From Terriglobia bacterium (GTDB lineage Bacteria > Acidobacteriota > Terriglobia > Bryobacterales > Bryobacteraceae): 64,000 nucleotides of DNA. Both the position numbers and the translations under genes were made by a program. The DNA lies in NCBI GenBank assembly GCA_021324615.1, contig JAJPIT010000030.1, positions 26,786 to 90,785 of the forward strand, in the 5' to 3' direction. The notes under the pieces are model-generated. The model ran no database searches. It was not told the origin of the DNA and saw only the letters and a program-made list of their open reading frames with translations. Of this stretch, positions 52,213 through 61,754 are shown piece after piece; within the stretch, counting starts at the first letter, position 1, and every line of letters begins with the position of its first letter.

Positions 52213-54060
52213 CTAGGGCGCCGGGAGCTGCACGCCCTGATCTTCCAGAATGGAGCCGACGGCGCGCTGCAGCGCCGCTTTGGCCTTGACATAGGCGCTC
52301 TTCGCCGCCACCTCCGCCGAACGCGCCTGCGCCACGTAGCTTTGATACTGGATGACGAAGAAGGTGGTCGATACGCCCTCGTTGTAGCGGGTCTGCTCCA
52401 GCGCGAGCGACTGTTCCTGGAGCCTCCGCGTTTCGGCGGCCGCTTCGTAGGCGGCGCGCGCCCGGTCCATGGCGATCAGGGCGTCCTGCACTTCCAGTTG
52501 CGCCTGATTCCGCAACTGCCGCTCCCGGATCTGGGTTTGCCGCACCTGCAATTCATCGCGAACGGCATCGGCTCGTGCGATCCGGTTGCGCAAGGGCAGA
52601 TTGAGCTGGAAGCCGATGGCGTAGGTCGGGTTTTTGCGCGTGACAAGCTGATCGAGGACGGCTCCGTAACCCCCGCTGAATCCGGCCGGGGCGCCGATCA
52701 CCAGCGGCTGTCCGGCCAGGGCGTTGTTCTGCGCGGTGGCGACCAGGTCCAGATCGGGCCGCAAATTGTTGCGTGATCCCTGCAAGCTTTCGCGCGAGAT
52801 TTCCACCTGGAGGGCGGCCTGCTGAAGATCGGGGCGGAGCTGGTAGGCTCCCGCGAGCAGTTGCTGGACCGGCCGCGGCGGCTCCGCGTCCGGAACCGGC
52901 AGCGGATCGGTGGGAACGATGCGCGCGTTGCGCACCTCGGCGTCCTCGGCGCCGCGCCGGGTGAGGACGTTTTTGAGGATCGCCTCCTGTTCGGCGAGCA
53001 GGCCGCGCGAGTTGATCAGATCCTGGAGGCTGGCCGAAACCTGCGCCCGCGCGCGGCTCAGCTCCAGCGGCGCCAGCGTGCCTTCCTCCACCTGGGCCTG
53101 ATTGTCCTCCAGCAGTTTTTGGGCGAACGCCAGCGTCTCTTCTTTGACTTTCACGTCTTCGGCCAGCGCCACCAGATCGGTATACAGGCGGACGACTCCA
53201 TAGACCACTTCGATGAGCTGTTGGCGGAACAACAGGCTGGAAATCTTTTCCTCTCCCGCGGCGATGCGGATGAAGCGGCGGTTGACGCGGCGTCCGAAAC
53301 CGCGCAGCAGCGGCTGCGTCACGGTGAGCGCCACGTCGGAGCTGATATAGGGATTCACGGCAAAGGCCGTGGCGTTGGAGTTCGTCTCCGTGTTGTTGAA
53401 GGAGAGATTGAGGTTCGCGCCGCTGCTGAAACCCTGATTGACGCCGATATTGCCGGTGGTGATATTGCTCTTCAGCACCGGAACGCCGGCGGCGGCCGGA
53501 ACCACTTCGTCCGTGGTTTGATGCGTCCAGCTATAATTTGCCGTCAGCAGCGGATCGAGCGTCGGCAGCGGCGGTCCCGACGAAAGAGCGATGGTTCCGA
53601 GCAGCGAAAGATTCACCTGCGGCTCGCCGAGCACGCCCAGTTCGAGCGCGTTGCTCGCAACCGTGGTTCCCGGCGCGGACTGCGTGGCGGCCTGCGTCAA
53701 CAGCGGGCTTTGCGGGCCGCCGACGCCGGCCGGCGGCTGCGCCAGGGTGAACAGAATGCCGCGCGGCAGTCCGCCGCCTTCGGCGCGCCGCACCTCGGTC
53801 CGCGCCAGCGGGATCGCGTACCGCTCCAGCTCCACGTCGAGGTTGTTTTCAATCGCCAGGGCGATCGCGTCGCTGAGCGAAAGCGGCAGCGTGCCGCCGC
53901 GCAGCAGATCGTGAAAGCGGGGTGAATTCTCAAAATCCGGGAGCGCGACGTTCTCCGGCGAGTAAGGCCGGAAAATTCCGCGCGCGGCCGGTTCGATGCG
54001 GGGTCCGCGGTCCTGCGCCTGCGCAGCGGCCGCTAAAATCAACGCCAACCAGTGCTTCAT
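52213..54060 (-). CDS. TolC-family outer-membrane efflux protein
   Basis: 615 residues, signal peptide (MKHWLALILAAAAQAQ). Two OEP (TolC) repeats: SLSDAIALAIENNLDVELER, IRIAAGEEKISSLLFRQQLI, LELSRARAQVSASLQDLINS, and later YAIGFQLNLPLRNRIARADA with LRNQAQLEVQDALIAMDRAR. Forms the outer-membrane/periplasmic tunnel of a tripartite pump or type I secretion. Partners are not adjacent. A plausible ribosome site (CTGGAG) lies before the ATG. Confidence 0.9.
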   Translation of the reverse strand: MKHWLALILAAAAQAQDRGPRIEPAARGIFRPYSPENVALPDFENSPRFHDLLRGGTLPLSLSDAIALAIENNLDVELERYAIPLARTEVRRAEGGGLPRGILFTLAQPPAGVGGPQSPLLTQAATQSAPGTTVASNALELGVLGEPQVNLSLLGTIALSSGPPLPTLDPLLTANYSWTHQTTDEVVPAAAGVPVLKSNITTGNIGVNQGFSSGANLNLSFNNTETNSNATAFAVNPYISSDVALTVTQPLLRGFGRRVNRRFIRIAAGEEKISSLLFRQQLIEVVYGVVRLYTDLVALAEDVKVKEETLAFAQKLLEDNQAQVEEGTLAPLELSRARAQVSASLQDLINSRGLLAEQEAILKNVLTRRGAEDAEVRNARIVPTDPLPVPDAEPPRPVQQLLAGAYQLRPDLQQAALQVEISRESLQGSRNNLRPDLDLVATAQNNALAGQPLVIGAPAGFSGGYGAVLDQLVTRKNPTYAIGFQLNLPLRNRIARADAVRDELQVRQTQIRERQLRNQAQLEVQDALIAMDRARAAYEAAAETRRLQEQSLALEQTRYNEGVSTTFFVIQYQSYVAQARSAEVAAKSAYVKAKAALQRAVGSILEDQGVQLPAP

Positions 54061-54149
54061 GCATTCTCCAGAAGGTCTAGGATACCCAAGCGGCCGGCTG
54101 GGATTCCCAAAGGCCCGCGGGCGATATGCGATATTAGATTTCGCTCCGC

Positions 54150-54902
54150 TTGTTGACCTACAAGCTCACCCTCGAATACGACGGATCGAAGTACTCCGGC
54201 TGGCAGACGCAGACGAACGCGCGCACGGTGCAGGGCGAATTGCAGCGCGCCGCCGGGGAAATTTTCGGCGCCGAGGCCGATATTCAAGGATCGGGCCGGA
54301 CCGATGCCGGCGTTCACGCGCTCGGGCAGGTGGCGCACGTCAAGGTAAAAAATCCGCGCCGCGAGCTGGCTCCGGCGGAGCTTCTGGAGGCGCTGAACGA
54401 TCGCCTGCCTTCCTCCATCGCGGTGGTCGACGCGGCCCGGGCGGCCTCCAGCTTCCACGCCCGCCACGATGCGGTCGCCCGCGCGTACTTCTATCAGATC
54501 TCGACGCGCAAAACCGCGCTCGCCAAGCGCTATGTATGGTGGATCAAGCAGCCGCTCGACCTGGAAAAGATGAGCCAGGCGGCGGCGCACATCGCCGGAC
54601 GCCACGACTTTGCGGCGTTTCGCGCGCCGGATCCCAGCCGCCGCGGGGAGTCCACTATCGTGGTGGTGAATTCGGCCGAAATCGGCCGCGACGAGCACCT
54701 GATCGTGTTTCGCATCGAGGCCTCCCATTTTTTATGGAAAATGATCCGGCGCCTGACGGGAGCGCTGGTGAAAATCGGCTTGGGCGAAGTCACCGTGGAG
54801 GAGTTTCGCGGCCTGCTTGAACGGGGAAGGAATCCGAAGCTGGATGTGGCGGCATGGACCGCGCCCGCCTCGGGGTTGTTCCTCGAATCGGTCCGATATT
54901 AG
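54150..54902 (+). CDS. truA: tRNA pseudouridine(38-40) synthase TruA
   Basis: 250 residues. Catalytic Asp in GSGRTDAGVHALGQVAHV; YKLTLEYDGSKYSGWQTQ at the start; FLWKMIRRLTGALVKIGLG near the C-terminus. Makes pseudouridine at positions 38-40 of the tRNA anticodon arm. TTG start at 54150. No overlap with neighbours. Confidence 0.94.
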   Translation: MLTYKLTLEYDGSKYSGWQTQTNARTVQGELQRAAGEIFGAEADIQGSGRTDAGVHALGQVAHVKVKNPRRELAPAELLEALNDRLPSSIAVVDAARAASSFHARHDAVARAYFYQISTRKTALAKRYVWWIKQPLDLEKMSQAAAHIAGRHDFAAFRAPDPSRRGESTIVVVNSAEIGRDEHLIVFRIEASHFLWKMIRRLTGALVKIGLGEVTVEEFRGLLERGRNPKLDVAAWTAPASGLFLESVRY

Positions 54903-54991
54903 CGCAGGCAAACCGCGAACGCGTCCGTTGATGGGCGCCTGAATTTTCCGGGCGCTTGAGGAACGCAACTGCGCGCACCGGAGGAAGAGAG

Positions 54992-55016
54992 GGGCGCACG
55001 AAAATTTCCGGCGCCC
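54992..55016 (-). terminator. Possible terminator of the RRM gene
   Basis: GGGCGC pairs with GCGCCC across a 13-base loop, just downstream of the RRM gene on the minus strand. On that strand it is followed by a pyrimidine-rich CTCTCTTCC rather than a clean U-run, so support is weak. Confidence 0.3.
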
Positions 55017-55039
55017 TCCCGCGTGCGAGAAAACCGCGC

Positions 55040-55345
55040 TTACCAGCGGTTGCGCGAGCCGCCGTTGCGCGGCCGGAATCCGCCGCCCGATCCGCGTTCC
55101 GGCTTGGGCCGCGCTTCGTTCACGTTGAGCGCGCGTCCCTCCAATTCGCGGCCGTTGAGCCCGGCGATGGCGCGGTCCGCCTCGGCGCTGTTGCTCATTT
55201 CAACAAAAGCGAAGCCCCGGGCCTGGCCTGTATCGCGATCCGTGATCAGGTTCACCCGATCGACCGTCCCGTACGCTTCAAACGCCGACCGGAGCGAATC
55301 CTCGGTGGCGGCAAAGCTGAGGTTACCTACAAAAATGTTTTTCAT
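55040..55345 (-). CDS. RRM-type RNA-binding protein
   Basis: 101 residues: one RRM with RNP2 (KNIFVGNLSFA) and RNP1 (ARGFAFVEM), followed by a short Gly/Arg tail (GSGGGFRPRNGGSRNRW). Same architecture as small bacterial glycine-rich RNA-binding proteins thought to act as RNA chaperones in cold. Ribosome site AAGAGAG lies upstream of the ATG. It has a long AT-rich leader/intergenic region (see 55346-55724). Confidence 0.92.
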   Translation of the reverse strand: MKNIFVGNLSFAATEDSLRSAFEAYGTVDRVNLITDRDTGQARGFAFVEMSNSAEADRAIAGLNGRELEGRALNVNEARPKPERGSGGGFRPRNGGSRNRW

Positions 55346-55724
55346 TGTCTCTCTTCTTAACGTTTAATTGATAAATCGGGGCAGGATCGGACGAGGACGG
55401 CCAAGACCGGACTGATGCGAAAGTGCCAAAAACTGTACTCCTGAAACTATACCACAAAGCCACGCACGTTTTCCGAGCTTCTTCCCAAATGAAAAGAAGC
55501 TCTCATCCCAACGCATTGGCGATCCAGCCCCGCCTGGGAGGCCGGCGCAAAGCCAAACTATGGCAAAACAGACACAGGGAGATCGGCTAGTGTGTCTATT
55601 TAGCCACACTTATGACCGAGCAAGTCTTTTTTTTTCAGTAAACTAGCTTTGTACCCGAAACGTCATTACAATTACAGTTGGCAATTAGAAGTTGGTGTGA
55701 ATTGGAGCCAGTGGAGGCCGCCTT
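55346..55724. other. Long intergenic region between RRM gene and lpxC
   Basis: 379 bases, markedly more AT-rich than the rest. It holds the divergent promoter space of the RRM gene (minus) and lpxC (plus). Visible structures: a perfect 9-bp hairpin (55475-55502), a 6-bp hairpin AGTGTG/CACACT (55589-55610), and a T9 run (55627-55635). Candidate -10 boxes: TATAGT on the minus strand and TACAAT (near 55670) on the plus strand, both with poor -35 boxes. I saw no ORF or tRNA here. Confidence 0.6.
55475..55502. repeat. 9-bp inverted repeat in RRM/lpxC intergenic region
   Basis: GAGCTTCTT / AAGAAGCTC, perfect, loop of ten bases, no adjacent T-run. On the minus strand it lies about 130 bases upstream of the RRM start, so it could be a 5'-leader structure or a protein-binding dyad. 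Confidence 0.5.
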
Positions 55725-56615
55725 TTGAGATTTGAGACAACGGTGCAGCGCCCGGTGGAAGCATCGGGCGTGGGTCTGCACAGCGGTGTACCGGTTCGTA
55801 TCCGCATTCTACCCGCCCCGCCATCGACCGGCATCGTTTTCATTCGCACGGATCTGGACGGCTTCTCGATTCCGGCAAGCTGGCGCTATGTGCAGAAGGT
55901 GAGCTACGCCACCAGCCTGATGCGGCAGGGCGTCCTGATCTCCACAACAGAACACCTGCTCAGCGTTTTTTACAGCATGAGCGTGGACAACGCGTTTGTC
56001 GAAATCGACAATCTGGAGGTTCCGATTCTCGATGGCAGCGGGCAGCCGTTTGTGGACCTGATCCGTTCGGCGGGGGTGAAGCAGTTCCGGCGGAGACGTC
56101 GTTTTCTGCGCATCCGGCGGCCGGTTTCGGTGGAAGCGGGCGGCAAGCGGATCAGCTTTCTGCCTGCGGACCGGTTCCTGCTGACCTGCGACACCTTCTA
56201 CGATCATCCGCTGGTGGGGCGGCAGATTCTCGAGATGGAAGTGACGCCGGAGCGATACGCGGCGGAGCTGGCGCCCGCCCGCACCTTCGGCTTCGAGTAC
56301 GAGCTGGACCAGATGCGCCATATGGGCCTGATCCGCGGCGCGTCGCTGGACAACGCGGTGTGTTTCAATCGCACCTCGATTCTGAATCCGGGAGGCTTGC
56401 GCTTTCCCGACGAGTGCTGCCGCCACAAGGCGCTCGATTTAATCGGCGATCTGGCGCTGATCGGCAAGCCGGTGCTGGGGCACGTGATCGCCGAGCGGGC
56501 CGGCCATGCCATGCACTACGCGCTGGTGAACCGGATCATGTCGGACCCGACGCTGTACGAGATCCTGAGCTTCGATCAACTGGCGACGCGCGTGGCGCAC
56601 GCGCTGGTGTCGTAG
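55725..56615 (+). CDS. lpxC: UDP-3-O-acyl-N-acetylglucosamine deacetylase LpxC
   Basis: 296 residues. Committed step of lipid A synthesis: removes acetyl from UDP-3-O-acyl-GlcNAc, Zn-dependent. TTG start at 55725 with GGAGG about ten bases upstream. Motifs: VGLHSGVPV, the zinc His in STTEHLLSVFY, NLEVPILDGSGQPFVDLI, and C-terminal CRHKALDLIGDLALIGK (second zinc ligands). No other lpx gene is adjacent. It proves an LPS-type diderm envelope. Confidence 0.96.
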   Translation: MRFETTVQRPVEASGVGLHSGVPVRIRILPAPPSTGIVFIRTDLDGFSIPASWRYVQKVSYATSLMRQGVLISTTEHLLSVFYSMSVDNAFVEIDNLEVPILDGSGQPFVDLIRSAGVKQFRRRRRFLRIRRPVSVEAGGKRISFLPADRFLLTCDTFYDHPLVGRQILEMEVTPERYAAELAPARTFGFEYELDQMRHMGLIRGASLDNAVCFNRTSILNPGGLRFPDECCRHKALDLIGDLALIGKPVLGHVIAERAGHAMHYALVNRIMSDPTLYEILSFDQLATRVAHALVS

Positions 56616-56623
56616 GAAAAAAC

Positions 56624-56953
56624 TCAGGACCGTTCCACAATCACGGCTGTGCCGTAACAGAGCACCTCGGTGACGCCCTGCATCACTTCGGTGGCGTCAT
56701 AACGCATGCCGATCACGGCGTTGGCGCCGAGCTGCTCGGCGTGCTGGCACATCAACTGGTAGGAGTGCTCGCGGGTTTTTTCGCAAAGATCGGTCAGCAG
56801 CGTGATATTTCCGCCGACGATAGTCTGCAAACCCGCGCCGATGGTTCCGAAAATGGAGCGCGACCGCACCACGATCCCGCGCACGATGCCTAAATTCCGC
56901 GTCACCCGATAGCCGTCCAGGTCGAACGCCGTCGTCACCAGGCTGTGATCCAT
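56624..56953 (-). CDS. YbjQ family protein (UPF0145)
   Basis: 109 residues. YbjQ/heavy-metal-binding-domain fold (pentamer in homologs): [20 protein letters not shown], then [38 protein letters not shown]. Cellular role unknown. GATAAT ends six bases before the ATG, no ribosome site. Followed on the opposite strand by the end of lpxC. Confidence 0.9.
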   Translation of the reverse strand: MDHSLVTTAFDLDGYRVTRNLGIVRGIVVRSRSIFGTIGAGLQTIVGGNITLLTDLCEKTREHSYQLMCQHAEQLGANAVIGMRYDATEVMQGVTEVLCYGTAVIVERS

Positions 56954-56969
56954 GGCTGAATTATCGCAT

Positions 56970-57962
56970 TCATTGCGCGCCGGACGCGGATCCTTCGCCT
57001 TTCAAAAATTTCAGAAGCGGCGGGAAAAACATCTCCGGCGCCTGCAGATGCGGGACATGGCCTAATCCCGGCAAAAGCACCAGCTCCGCGCCGGGGATGG
57101 TCTGGGCGATGTGGCGGGCGCGTTCGGCGAAATCGGGCGTATCCTGCTCGCCGCCGATCACCAGCGTCTTCACCTTGATTTTGGGCCAGTCGTAATCCAC
57201 CGGATCGAGGTAGGTGATCTGCTGATAGATGGCGCGCACCATGGCCCACCGCGGCCAGTCCGAGGAGAGGGTGGGCGCGTAGAGGATCCGCACGTATTTC
57301 TCGTATTCCGGTTTCCAGGCCCCCGGCGGAAAATAGCGCCGGATGTTGGCGTAAAATCCCTGCCAGCGCTGATCGTCGGTCTGCGCCATCATTCTTTTAT
57401 AGGAGTCTTCGGCGGAGACCCAGGGCCGTTCGTAGCGGGGATCGTGCAAGCCGATGGGGTTATAGATTACCGCGCGCTCGGTGATATCGGGAAACGAGGC
57501 CGCGAATCGCGTGGCCAGCATCCCGCCCATCGAGTGGCCGATCACTGAAACCTTGGTTATTCCCAGGGAGGTGATCAGCTTCCGGCTGTTCAGCGCCATA
57601 TCGTGAAAATTGTAGGGGATGATCGGCTTGGATGACCGTCCGAACCCGATCTGGTCCGGCACGACCACGCGGAAGCCCTCCTGGCGCAGCCGGTCGATGA
57701 TCGCGCCGAAATAAAATCCGCCGAAATTCATCCCGTGGAACAGCATCACGGTGCGCCCGTTGGGCTGTCCCGCGGCGGGAACGTCCATGTAGGCCATCCG
57801 GACGTCCTGGCCGTACATAGTCAACGGGAGATAGTGCACCGGATAAGGATAATCGACGTCCTCGTAGGTGATGCTCCCCGGTTTGATATCGGTGGGAGCC
57901 TTCCTCGCCGCATCCTGCGCCAGCGCGATCAGACCGCAAAACAGAAACACAGATGCCCGCAT
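56970..57962 (-). CDS. Secreted alpha/beta-hydrolase
   Basis: 330 residues from ATG 57962 ([17 protein letters not shown] signal); ATG 57974 is the alternative. Alpha/beta-hydrolase: oxyanion loop [12 protein letters not shown], nucleophile Ser in [14 protein letters not shown], acid in [11 protein letters not shown], His in [12 protein letters not shown]. Hydrolase of an ester or similar; substrate unknown. TATGAT ends seven bases before the ATG. Confidence 0.87.
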   Translation of the reverse strand: MRASVFLFCGLIALAQDAARKAPTDIKPGSITYEDVDYPYPVHYLPLTMYGQDVRMAYMDVPAAGQPNGRTVMLFHGMNFGGFYFGAIIDRLRQEGFRVVVPDQIGFGRSSKPIIPYNFHDMALNSRKLITSLGITKVSVIGHSMGGMLATRFAASFPDITERAVIYNPIGLHDPRYERPWVSAEDSYKRMMAQTDDQRWQGFYANIRRYFPPGAWKPEYEKYVRILYAPTLSSDWPRWAMVRAIYQQITYLDPVDYDWPKIKVKTLVIGGEQDTPDFAERARHIAQTIPGAELVLLPGLGHVPHLQAPEMFFPPLLKFLKGEGSASGAQ

Positions 57963-58019
57963 GTGCCCAATCATACCCCAGCGCCGGCTTCCCCGACGAC
58001 GCGATGCCGGCGGCCGCCG

Positions 58020-60113
58020 CTACCGCTCCCGCGCGGAGGTGCTCGCCGGGGTGGTGTTCTTGTGCATCAGATATTTGTCGTACCAGGCGAGATAACGCTC
58101 ATAGCGGTCGCGCACGAAACTGGGCCGGGTGATGCCGTGGTGTTCGCCAGGATAAATGATCAGTTGGGTATCGACGCCCAGGCTGCGCAGCGCCTGATAC
58201 ATCTGCTGGCCGCCCTGCACCGGGACGTTGAAATCCTGTTCGCCGCCGAAGAAGATCGTGGGAGTCTTGATGCGGTCGGCGTGCAGGAACGGATACGAAA
58301 TCTTGACGTACGTGTCCCAGCCCTGTTTGGTCCAGGGCGGGCCGATCTCGTTATCGTACTGGATAATGTACTGGTCGGTGCCGTAGAAGGAAACGGTGAA
58401 AGCGGTGCCGGCGCCGCTGGTGGCGGCTTTGAAACGGGGATCGCTGGCGATCATGTAGTCGGTCAGGATGCCTCCGTAGCTCCAGCCGCCGACGCCCAGC
58501 CGGTCCGGATCCGCCACGCCCATGGCGATGACTCCGTTGACGCCGGCCTCCAGATCCTTTACTTCCAGATCGCCCCAATCGGCGGCGATCGCTTTTTGGT
58601 ATTTTGAGCCGCGCCCGTCGCTGCCGCGATAGTTCATGCGAAGCACCGCGTAGCCGTGCGCGGCGAAGAACTGGGTTTCGAAGCTGAAGCCGTGCGCGTC
58701 CTGTCCTTTGGGACCGCCGTGAATGCGCAGCAGCAGCGGAACCTTCGTTCCCGGCTGATAGCCCACCGGATAGGTCAACAGGCCGTGAACTTCATTCCCA
58801 TCGGCGGCCTTGAAGCTGACCTCTTCCGTTTTGCCGAGCTCCAGCTCGGCCATCACCTCATCGTTGGCGTGCGTGAGCTGGCGAAGACGCCAGTGATCGA
58901 GCGCGTAAATTTCGGCGTGCTGCGTGTCGCTTCCCGAAGTGACCACGGTGCATGCGCCGGCGCTCGAGGAAAAGTTCACGACCACGGGTTTCGACATCAA
59001 CGGCTCGGCCGCGCCGCCGCTGAGCGGGATGCGCACCGGATAATGCGAGCGGTCGTCGGTGACGTAGGCGATGATCGCTTTGCCGTCGCTCGTCCAGCGC
59101 GGCGAATTGAAGCCGCGGTCCATATCCAGCGCGGCTTTTACCAGCGTGGGCGCGGCGGAGCCGTCCGCCGGCACGATCGCGATATGCTCCTGGCTGTAGG
59201 CGCCCCACTTTTTATCCTCCCCGGCCATGAACACGAGCCATTTTCCATCCGGACTCCATTCGGCGCGGCCGCCGCGGCCTCCGCCGGCGTGGACGCTGAA
59301 CGGTGTGATCTGTTTTTCAGCCGAGCCGGGTTTGGCTTCGGCGATGTAGAGCTGCCCGCCCGGATCGCGATCCGGATCGGCGACGTGGTTGCTGCTGAAG
59401 GCGATCCATTTTCCATCCGGCGACCAGCTCGGCGCGCTCTCATCCCACTTGCTTTGCGTGGTGAGGCGCTCGGCCTTCTTCGTCGCCAGATCGAAAAGAT
59501 AGATGAAACTATGGCGTCCGGAGAGCAGATAACCCTGCACGTCCTGCTTGAAGTGATAACGGTCGATGACGATGGGCTTGGGCGCCGGACCCCTGCCGCC
59601 GCGCCCGCCATTAGCCGGAGCGTCATTGGCGTCCGGGTCCGGATTGTTGGGATCGGGATCGCCGATCACGATCGCGATGCGTTTGCCGTCCGGCGACCAC
59701 TCATAGCCCTGGATCCGGCCCTTGACATCGGTGAGCTGGAGCGCCTCGCCGCCGCTTAACGGAAGCAGCCAGATCTGGTTGCCGCGCGCGGGCCCGGGAC
59801 GGGTGGAGGTGAAGGCCAGATATTTTCCATCGGGACTCCAGCGCGGCGAGTTTTCGCTTTGCTCGCTCGAAGTGACCTGGCGGTTTCCCGATCCGTCGTA
59901 GCCGATCATCCAGATGTGCGAGTTGCCGGGGCGGTCGTTTTTCACATCGATCTGCGACAGATCGTAAGCGACCATTTTTCCATCGGGCGAGCACTGCGCG
60001 TCGCGGACGTCCTTAAATTTGGCAAGATCGTCGAGCGAGAGCGTGCGGCGCGGCTGCGCAGAAGCCGCCCAGGCGCCGCAGATCCAGATCAACAGCAGCG
60101 TGCGATTCCGCAT
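58020..60113 (-). CDS. S9-family prolyl oligopeptidase with TolB-like propeller
   Basis: 697 residues, signal peptide (MRNRTLLLIWICGAWAASAQ). N-terminal PD40 propeller (repeated WSPDGK) and C-terminal S9 hydrolase domain: nucleophile in LGVGGWSYGGILTDYMI, Asp in GGEQDFNVPVQ, His in YPGEHHGITRP. A GRG-rich insert (APANGGRGGRGPAP, about 59577-59630) interrupts the propeller. Secreted di-/oligopeptidase. TAGACT ends six bases before the ATG. Confidence 0.93.
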   Translation of the reverse strand: MRNRTLLLIWICGAWAASAQPRRTLSLDDLAKFKDVRDAQCSPDGKMVAYDLSQIDVKNDRPGNSHIWMIGYDGSGNRQVTSSEQSENSPRWSPDGKYLAFTSTRPGPARGNQIWLLPLSGGEALQLTDVKGRIQGYEWSPDGKRIAIVIGDPDPNNPDPDANDAPANGGRGGRGPAPKPIVIDRYHFKQDVQGYLLSGRHSFIYLFDLATKKAERLTTQSKWDESAPSWSPDGKWIAFSSNHVADPDRDPGGQLYIAEAKPGSAEKQITPFSVHAGGGRGGRAEWSPDGKWLVFMAGEDKKWGAYSQEHIAIVPADGSAAPTLVKAALDMDRGFNSPRWTSDGKAIIAYVTDDRSHYPVRIPLSGGAAEPLMSKPVVVNFSSSAGACTVVTSGSDTQHAEIYALDHWRLRQLTHANDEVMAELELGKTEEVSFKAADGNEVHGLLTYPVGYQPGTKVPLLLRIHGGPKGQDAHGFSFETQFFAAHGYAVLRMNYRGSDGRGSKYQKAIAADWGDLEVKDLEAGVNGVIAMGVADPDRLGVGGWSYGGILTDYMIASDPRFKAATSGAGTAFTVSFYGTDQYIIQYDNEIGPPWTKQGWDTYVKISYPFLHADRIKTPTIFFGGEQDFNVPVQGGQQMYQALRSLGVDTQLIIYPGEHHGITRPSFVRDRYERYLAWYDKYLMHKNTTPASTSARER

Positions 60114-60132
60114 GGCAATAGTCTACAACTGT

Positions 60133-61754
60133 TTACCGCCCCGCGCGATGCGTGATGCCGCGGTCTTCGTTGACGGTCAAAAACTGATCCGCGGCCACCT
60201 GGCCCAGCGCCTGTCTGCTTCCGTCCGGCCATTCGATGCGGATCGACGCTGAGGTGTCCTTGCCCAGCCCGAAGGTCTGCGCCAGGTCGCTTTGCGAGCA
60301 GTAGCTGGACCCGCTGCGGACCATGCTCCACTGTTTGCCGGATGCGCTTTCCACCTGGATTACCGCGCCGATTCCGTCGCGATTCGATTTGGTTCCGGCC
60401 AGGCGAATCGTGATCCAGTGGTTGCGATTGCCGCCGTCGTTGCGGAACAGGTGCGCCGGTCCGTTGTTGGTGGAGACGAGGATGTCGAGATCGCCGTCGC
60501 GGTCGAAATCGGCGTAGGCGGCGCCGCGCGCCACCATCGGCTCATGGAAAGCCGCGACGTTTTCGAATTTTCCGCCGCCGAGATTATGGAACAGCAGCGG
60601 CAGCTCGCGATAGAACACCTTCGGCTGCACGCGGTTAATCTCATCCTCGATATGCCCGTTGGCGGCGAAAATATCCGGCCAGCCGTCGAGATCGTAATCG
60701 AAAAAGAAAGCGCCGAAGGTCAGCGAAAGCAGGCTGGCGCGGCCCACGGCGGAGCGCGGCGCCTCATCGACGAACAGCCCGTTGCCTTCGTTGTGATACA
60801 GGCCCAGCATCTGATTGGAAAAATTTCCCACCAGCAGATGCGCGCGGCCGCTGCGGTCGTAGTCGGCCGAATCCGCGCCCATGGCTCCGCGCGCGACGCC
60901 GTCCTCGCCGTAGGCGACGCCCGCCGCCATGCCCTCCTCGCTGAACGTGCCGTCGCGGCGGTTATGGTAGAGCTTGTTCGGCTGCGTATCGTTGGCGACG
61001 AAAAGATCGGGCCAGCCGTCGCGGTCGTAATCGAGCACGGCGACGCCGAGCGCTTTGCCGGACGGGTCGCCCACGCCGGATTTTTCGGTGGCGTCTTCAA
61101 AACGCCCGCCGCCGAGATTATGATAAAGACGCGACCGCGATCCCTTGTACGATTCCGGAGTGCAGTACGATTTGGTCGCGCCGTCGAGCGAGCACCACAG
61201 ATCGAGTTTGGGCGACCATTCCACGTAATTGGCGACGAAGAGATCGACCTTGCCGTCGCGATCGAATCGAGCCAGGCAGCGCTGGTTCCGAATGCGGCGT
61301 TGGCGATGCCGGAAGATTTGGTCACGTCGCGGAACTTCCCGCGTCCCTCGTTGTGAAACAAATGATCGCCGCCCAGCGCGGTGAGGTAGACATCGTCGCG
61401 GCCGTCGTTATCGTAATCGGCGATGGCCACGCCCATGCCGTGGATTTCGATGTCCAGCCCGCTGCCGGCGGTGATGTCGCTGAACGTTCCGTCGTGATTG
61501 TTGCGATACAGCGCGGCCGTGGATCTCCGCCCGCGCGGGGTAAAATCCTTGCCGTTGACCAGCAAAATATCCGGCCAGCCGTCGCCGTCGGCGTCGAAAA
61601 ACGCGCATCCGGAGCCGAGCGTTTCCGGCAGAAATTTTTTTCCGGAGCGCCCGGCGTTGTGGGTGAAACGGATCCCGGCCTCAGCCGTCACGTCGCGGAA
61701 GGCGACCGGCGATGCGGCGAAGGCGAGCGGCGCGACCAGCAGCAGCAGCTTCAT
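60133..61754 (-). pseudogene. CRTAC1/ASPIC-UnbV VCBS-repeat protein, frameshifted
   Basis: Signal peptide (KLLLLVAPLAFAASP), then FG-GAP/VCBS repeats (DADGDGWPDILLVNG, DYDNDGRDDVYLTAL) and a C-terminal ASPIC/UnbV domain ending near 60133. The frame breaks near 61266: one frame reads to WLD, and the continuation WSPKLDLW is one base out. Adding one base (GATTCGATC to GATTaCGATC) restores WLDYDRDGKVDLFVANY. No other defect seen, so either a recent one-base loss or an assembly error. Last gene of a unit with the multiheme/TPR gene upstream (4-base overlap). Confidence 0.8.

Noticed and set aside
55589..55635. Hairpin AGTGTG/CACACT plus T9 as a rho-independent terminator
   Set aside because: The T-run is about 16 bases from the stem and no plus-strand gene ends upstream.
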